Assembly: GCF_014931605.1 (NCBI RefSeq)
Contig: NZ_CP053382.1
Coordinates: 1,984,001 to 2,048,000, forward strand
Origin: Halomonas sp. MCCC 1A13316
Lineage (GTDB): Bacteria; Pseudomonadota; Gammaproteobacteria; Pseudomonadales; Halomonadaceae
DNA: 64,000 nt
Direction of reading: 5' to 3'
Part shown: positions 59,590-64,000 of the stretch, piece after piece
How the letters are laid out: every line of letters starts with the position of its first letter
Position numbering within the stretch: the stretch's first letter is position 1
The notes under the pieces: generated by a model
Database searches by the model: none
Seen by the model: the letters and a program-made list of their open reading frames with translations, nothing else
Told to the model about the DNA's origin: nothing
Translations under genes and position numbers: made by a program

Positions 59590-60642
59590 TCAGCGTTCGC
59601 CCACCAGCGGGGTGAGGAAGCGCCGGCGGCGCTCCTGCTCGTCGAGTGGCTGTGCCAACAGGTGGACGAGCTTGGTCATGGCGGCTTCCGACGTCATCGC
59701 GTCACCCGACAGGACGCCGGCCTGCAGCAGCCCCTGGCCGGCCGCGTAATGGCCCGGGGCTACTCCGCCGATGGGGCACTGGCTGATCGCCGCGACCAGC
59801 TTGCCTTCTCCGCTTGCCTTGGCCAGGACGCCGATCAGCTCGGGGTCCGGCGGAACGTTGCCGCCACCCCACACCTCGAGCAGCGCGCCACGAACGCGTG
59901 GGTCGCCGAGCCAGGCGTCAAGCTGCCAAGCCTGGATCCCAGGCCAGAGTACGAGCCTGACCACGTTGCCGTCGGCCAGCATCGAATAATCCGGCAGTTC
60001 GAAGCGAGGCGCGCCGCGCTGCTGGGCTTCGAGTCCTCGGCCGGGGTAGAGGATCGCGTCGTCGTCGATGCGCTCGCCCAGCACAGGGTAGTTGAGACTG
60101 GCAAAGGCATCGGCGGCTTCGCTATGGGTCTTGCGCGTGCGAACGCCACGCAGCAGGCGGCCGGCGAAGGCCACGGCAACCTCCTGCAGTTCCGGCTTGG
60201 CGGCGTAGCGCAGGGCCAGCTCGATATTGCCGAGCGCATCGCTGCCTTCGGCTTCGAGGGGCTGCATGGCGCCTGTAACGACCACGGGGCGATCCAGCCC
60301 TTGGAGCTGGTAAGCCAGGCTCGAAGCGGTCCATGCAAGTGTGTCGGTCCCGTGCAGTACGACCACGCCGGCATGCTCGCTTACCTGGTCCGCGATGATC
60401 GCCCCCAGCCGCTGCCAGTCGCGAGGGCTTGCAGCGCTCGAGTCGATGGGGTCGTTAACCGACTGGACCGTGAATCGAGGCAGGCGTGCCTGGCGGCTAG
60501 GGGGCAGGCCTGCCAGCGCCTGTCGAAGCCGCGACTCGATATCGCCCCCTGGGACCAGCCCTTCTGCGCTGGGCAGCATGCCCAGGGTGCCGCCGGTGTA
60601 GAGTACCAGCACGGGGCGGTCGGCAGAGGAGGGCTCGTTCAT
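59590..60642 (-). CDS. L-asparaginase, type I (AnsA-like)
   Basis: Hydrolyses asparagine to aspartate and ammonia. The 350-residue protein has the first catalytic Thr in LVLYTGGTLGMLPSAEGL, the second (HGTDT) in VVVLHGTDTLAWTASSLAY, and AMQPLEAEGSDALGNI and ISQCPIGGVAPGHYA typical of the family. No signal peptide is present, so it is the cytosolic low-affinity type. ATG 60642 follows AGGAAA; an upstream in-frame start adds 18 unconserved residues. Confidence 0.93.
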   Translation of the reverse strand: MNEPSSADRPVLVLYTGGTLGMLPSAEGLVPGGDIESRLRQALAGLPPSRQARLPRFTVQSVNDPIDSSAASPRDWQRLGAIIADQVSEHAGVVVLHGTDTLAWTASSLAYQLQGLDRPVVVTGAMQPLEAEGSDALGNIELALRYAAKPELQEVAVAFAGRLLRGVRTRKTHSEAADAFASLNYPVLGERIDDDAILYPGRGLEAQQRGAPRFELPDYSMLADGNVVRLVLWPGIQAWQLDAWLGDPRVRGALLEVWGGGNVPPDPELIGVLAKASGEGKLVAAISQCPIGGVAPGHYAAGQGLLQAGVLSGDAMTSEAAMTKLVHLLAQPLDEQERRRRFLTPLVGER

Positions 60643-60720
60643 GGCATTTCCTGGTGTCGAGATGTTCATGGAGCACGGAGCGGTGCGCAGCGACAAGGAT
60701 ACCGGGAGTCGTACAGGAAC

Positions 60721-61929
60721 TCACTCGTCGACCACGACCTTGACGCCTTCGGCGACTCGATCGCCGGGATGGATGATCACCAACTCGCCCTGATCGAGGC
60801 CGGCGAGTACCTGGGAAACGAGTCCTTGGCGACGGCCCAGCTCCACCGTGCGGCGTGAAGCCCGGCTTTCTTCGATCACGAATACGGTCCACCCTCCCTG
60901 ATGACGAAACAGTGCACTGGTAGGGATTTGCAGAACTTCATCCGCTGTCCAGATCAGAAATTCGGCATCGACACGGAACCCGCTGCCGAGGCCCAGCGTG
61001 GCGAGATCGAGCTGACGGGAGAAATCCACGCTTACCGGGACACGCTGTTCATCTACCCCCAAAGCGGAGGTACGAGTGAAGCCAGAGGGTGCGATGCGTC
61101 TGACTTTTCCTTTCAGCGGCTCGCCACCCCAGCCGGTAATGTTCACGGACATTCCCGGGCGCAATCTCACGGCATCCATGGACAGCAGATCGACCTGGAT
61201 CTCGAGATCATCGAGACTGCCGAGTTCGAGGATCGGGTCGCCGGCGGATACGCTACCCTCGCAGCAGCGGTGGCGGGACAGCACCAGCCCGGATACCGGA
61301 GCGCGAACCTGGAGCAAGGGCTGGTCGGCTTCGCTACGCTGACCGCTGGCCACGGCGAGTAGAGCACGCGCGCTCTCCACCTCGAAGCGCGCGACCTCGA
61401 CACCGGAAGCGGCGGAACTGGCCAGGGCCCTCAGGCGGTCACGCTGATTCTGGCGCTGCTCCAGCTCGGCGGTGGAGATAAGGTTACGTAGGTGCAATTG
61501 ACGGTAGCGCTCATATTCCGCCTCCGCGAAGCGTTGGTCGGCGCGTGCGGTGTCGAGGTTGGCTTGGGCGGCTTGTAGCCGAGCCTGGGCGGCCTGCAGG
61601 TTGTCCTCGGCCTGTTGCCGAGTGCGCACATCCAGAGCTGGGGCTGGGCTCGGTTCGAGGCGGAACAGCGTCTGGCCCTCCTCGACGCTGTCCCCCACTT
61701 CGAGGGTGACGCGCTGGAGATAACCCGCAATGGGTGCCGAGACGTTCCAGGTGTCGCGCAGGCGAGTACGGCCCTCCTCGATGACCGAATCGGTGAAGGG
61801 GCCCACCGTGACCCGGGCCGCGTTGACCGGCACGGGTGAAGGGAGCAGTGCCCAGGCCAGCAATCCGAGCAGGCCCAGCCCCAACACACTCCATGCTACG
61901 TGACGAGGCCATGTGCGCTGTTTACTCAT
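60721..61929 (-). CDS. HlyD/RND-type membrane-fusion adaptor protein
   Basis: A 402-residue periplasmic adaptor. One N-terminal membrane helix (VAWSVLGLGLLGLLAWALL) anchors it. It has a beta-barrel and lipoyl-type half motifs (IAGYLQRVTLEVGDSVEEGQ and VRAPVSGLVLSRH) flanking a long alpha-helical hairpin (about residues 90-210), and a closing C-terminal domain. Such adaptors link an ABC or RND pump to an outer channel. It starts 35 bp after the stop of the FtsX-like permease gene on the same strand, so it is the adaptor of a MacAB-type tripartite system. Confidence 0.9.
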   Translation of the reverse strand: MSKQRTWPRHVAWSVLGLGLLGLLAWALLPSPVPVNAARVTVGPFTDSVIEEGRTRLRDTWNVSAPIAGYLQRVTLEVGDSVEEGQTLFRLEPSPAPALDVRTRQQAEDNLQAAQARLQAAQANLDTARADQRFAEAEYERYRQLHLRNLISTAELEQRQNQRDRLRALASSAASGVEVARFEVESARALLAVASGQRSEADQPLLQVRAPVSGLVLSRHRCCEGSVSAGDPILELGSLDDLEIQVDLLSMDAVRLRPGMSVNITGWGGEPLKGKVRRIAPSGFTRTSALGVDEQRVPVSVDFSRQLDLATLGLGSGFRVDAEFLIWTADEVLQIPTSALFRHQGGWTVFVIEESRASRRTVELGRRQGLVSQVLAGLDQGELVIIHPGDRVAEGVKVVVDE

Positions 61930-61964
61930 TTTCCCAACCTCTCGTGTGCATGAGCATGTGGCCC

Positions 61965-64000
61965 TCACTCGACGGCCTTGAGGACGCGCAAGTTGTCGAG
62001 GCGGCCCAGACGTCGAAACACCAGCACGCCGACCACCAGCGAAGCGAGCAGGACGCCAGCGGCGGCGAAGCCGAAGATCGACGGGGTGAAGACCAGCGGT
62101 ATGCGGTACAGATCATTGCTGAATGCCCGTTGAAGCAGGCGAATGAAGATGACACCAAAGGCCCAGCCCAGCGGTATTGCCGCCAAGGTTAGCAAGGCTA
62201 TTTCGCCGAGCAGTATGCGCGCCACTTCCAAGCGGGTGTAGCCGAGCACCTGCAGTGTTGCCAGCTCCCTGGCACGTTCGGCAAAGGCGATGCGGGCATT
62301 GTTGTAGACCACGCCGAAGGCAATCGAGGAGGCGATACCGACGAAGATGAATGCGATTGTAAGCAGCGTCTCGCCCATGTATTCACGAATGCCATGTTCC
62401 GCTTCGGAAAGCAGGCCGATCGATGCCACGGTTGGCATCTCCCAGAGCGCTGCATTGAGTTCGCTCGTATACGTCGGGTCCACCAGCAGCCAGGCGCCGC
62501 TGATCGATGGTCCTTCGTGCATTAATGCGTTGAGGATGTCGCGACGCAGGTAGGCGCCTACGCCCAGGGGTTCATCCACCAGGGCCGTTAAAGGCAGAAG
62601 GAGACGCTCACGTCGCCCCTCCATGATGGCCAACTCCAGCTCGTCCCCGATCTCGGCGTCCAGTAACTCGGCCAAGTGTCGCGTCAGCATGATACCCGAC
62701 TCGGGTAGTCGCTGAGGATGGCCGCTTACGTCGAGCACCCGGCGCAGGCTCGGGGTGGGCTCCATGCCCAGCAGGCTGGTGCGGTACTGGCGATGGCCGT
62801 GGATCAGGGTTACGGGCACTCGGCGCCAAGTCTCCACCGCCAGCACACCAGGCTGATGGCGAAGCTCACCGCCTGCCCGAGCCGGAGTGGGTTCGTTGAA
62901 GGTGAGCTCGATATCCATCTGCAGCACTTGGCGATACTGCTGATCGATCATCTCGTTAACCGCTGCGAGCTGGTAGGCGCCGATCATCAGCAGCCCTCCA
63001 GAGAGAGCAATTCCCACAATGGAAAAAACAGCCTTGAGCGGGTAACGAGCCAGGTTGCGCACCACGATACGTCCTTCGTTGCCGAGCAGGGCGGGCGGCA
63101 ACAGGCGTTCCAGCCAGCTGTGCCGGAATCGGTGCGGTGCGGGTGGGCGCATGGCTTCGGCTGGTGGACGACGAACCGCCCGCCACACCGCATGCCAAGT
63201 GCCTGCCAATGCGGCGCCAAGCGTCACAAGTAGCGACAGGGCCAGCACCCAGGCCGGCACGCCGAAGCGCATCTCGGGGAAGCGGAAGTACTCTCGGTAG
63301 ACCTCGGACAAGCCACTGGCGGCCCAGGCGCCCAGTGCCACGCCGACTACCCAGCCTGCCAGCACGATGATTCCCGCCAGCAGGCCGTAATGGCGGGCCA
63401 ACTCGCTGTCGCGATATCCGAAGGCCTTGAGTACCGCCAACTGCTCGCGCTGGGTCTGGATGATGCGCCCCATTACCACGTTGAGCAGGAATGCCGACAC
63501 CGACAGGAAGATCGCTGGCAGTACGGTAGCCGTGATGCGCTGCTGGTTCAGTTCTTCCTGGATGAAGCGATGCGATTGCTGATCGTGACGGCTCTGTGTG
63601 CCGAGGGCGCCATAGCGTGCCAGTGCAAGGTCCAGGGCATCGATCACGTCAGCCTCATCGGCTCCCGCCTGCAGCGTCAGGGTCATGCTATTGAAGGCTC
63701 CTTCCATGCCGTAAGCCCGGGAGAGCGCTCGCTGGTTCATCCATAGCACGGCGTAGCGGCGGTAGTCCGGCATCAGGTCGGTAGGCGCGGCCTGATAGAG
63801 GAATTCCGGGCTCAGCGCAATGCCTATGAGCGTCAATTGCGTGCGGCGGCCATTGACGATTGCTTCCATCTCGTCCCCTGGCGTCAGACCATGAGCAGCC
63901 GCGAAGGCGTCCGACACCACCACCTGATCGTCACGTCCGGCTTCGGGCAGGCTGCCCGCCAGCAGGTGCAAGTGGTTGAGAAGCGGCTGATGTCCATCGG
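61965..64000 (-). CDS. MacB/FtsX-type ABC transporter permease (5' part beyond window)
   Basis: The C-terminal 678 or more residues of a large ABC permease. Two FtsX-like membrane blocks are visible, one around 62080-62400 (LVVGVLVFRRLGRLDNLRVL at the very end) and one around 63030-63480 (AVLKAFGYRDSELARHYGLL), with extracellular MacB_PCD-like domains between them. The frame is open to the window edge with no start codon that fits, so the 5' end is outside. An ATPase gene is expected further upstream (to the right). It pairs with the adaptor gene that follows it; substrate unknown. Confidence 0.9.
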   Translation of the reverse strand, partial: DGHQPLLNHLHLLAGSLPEAGRDDQVVVSDAFAAAHGLTPGDEMEAIVNGRRTQLTLIGIALSPEFLYQAAPTDLMPDYRRYAVLWMNQRALSRAYGMEGAFNSMTLTLQAGADEADVIDALDLALARYGALGTQSRHDQQSHRFIQEELNQQRITATVLPAIFLSVSAFLLNVVMGRIIQTQREQLAVLKAFGYRDSELARHYGLLAGIIVLAGWVVGVALGAWAASGLSEVYREYFRFPEMRFGVPAWVLALSLLVTLGAALAGTWHAVWRAVRRPPAEAMRPPAPHRFRHSWLERLLPPALLGNEGRIVVRNLARYPLKAVFSIVGIALSGGLLMIGAYQLAAVNEMIDQQYRQVLQMDIELTFNEPTPARAGGELRHQPGVLAVETWRRVPVTLIHGHRQYRTSLLGMEPTPSLRRVLDVSGHPQRLPESGIMLTRHLAELLDAEIGDELELAIMEGRRERLLLPLTALVDEPLGVGAYLRRDILNALMHEGPSISGAWLLVDPTYTSELNAALWEMPTVASIGLLSEAEHGIREYMGETLLTIAFIFVGIASSIAFGVVYNNARIAFAERARELATLQVLGYTRLEVARILLGEIALLTLAAIPLGWAFGVIFIRLLQRAFSNDLYRIPLVFTPSIFGFAAAGVLLASLVVGVLVFRRLGRLDNLRVLKAVE

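Noticed and set aside
1..64000. CRISPR arrays, IS elements, prophage genes, tRNA or rRNA genes
   Set aside because: I looked for repeat-spacer arrays, transposase and integrase signatures, att-like repeats and cloverleaf sequences and saw none. The only tandem repeat is inside queC and it lacks spacers.

Overview
The window is a 64 kb stretch of a GC-rich gammaproteobacterial chromosome, most likely from a Halomonas-type organism (Halomonadaceae). The evidence is gene content and order: a lexA/psrA/nagZ neighbourhood as in pseudomonads, an RNase J gene, an amaA/amaB/hglS lysine-pipecolate system, and MiaE, AcnB and queCE genes. The taxon is an inference from gene families, since no rRNA or tRNA gene is present. 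Almost all of the sequence is coding. I saw no insertion sequence, prophage, CRISPR array or plasmid feature, so this looks like core chromosome with a dense catabolic section.

Region by region. 0-4.3 kb: a cupin/XRE regulator, then the molybdenum-cofactor operon mobA-mobB-moaC::moaD-moaE-moaA, in which MoaC and MoaD are one polypeptide. 4.4-8.3 kb: a small H-NS-like protein ending in an AT-hook, RNase J, purU and a lone CbiM-like membrane protein. 8.3-13.3 kb: dinB and lexA (minus strand) facing psrA, a signal-less YkuD protein, nagZ and a phosphoribosyltransferase; this is an SOS/fatty-acid-sensing/peptidoglycan-recycling neighbourhood.

13.4-36.4 kb is an amino-acid catabolic district. A class III aminotransferase with HglS (DUF1338), and the separate amaA-amaB pair with its LysR gene, together supply the steps from pipecolate/aminoadipate semialdehyde to D-2-hydroxyglutarate. 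mmsA and an omega-amino acid:pyruvate transaminase with a divergent LysR gene serve beta-alanine and valine breakdown. An acyl-CoA synthetase and a LiuR-type MerR regulator face isobutyryl-CoA dehydrogenase, 3-hydroxyisobutyryl-CoA hydrolase and mmsB (valine). gcdH and a class III CoA-transferase handle glutarate, the other lysine end product. An NhaC-type antiporter, an Lrp regulator and a MATE exporter are interspersed.

36.4-48 kb: ppsR/ppsA, periplasmic gamma-glutamyltransferase, a membrane-anchored glycerophosphodiester phosphodiesterase, RraA, a small outer-membrane barrel, and acnB. 48-64 kb: DUF1289, miaE, a 1312-residue SARP/cyclase-like/AAA/TPR regulator, the queC-queE-PTPS-YkgJ operon with a 24-bp tandem repeat in queC, trhP, an HDOD-GGDEF protein, DUF2789, type I asparaginase, and an HlyD-type adaptor with an ABC permease that runs off the right edge.

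The most unusual items are the MoaC-MoaD fusion, the four-part SARP regulator with a catalytically dead cyclase-like module, the H-NS-like/AT-hook protein, the queC tandem repeat, the cytosolic YkuD enzyme next to nagZ, and the split lysine/pipecolate pathway.
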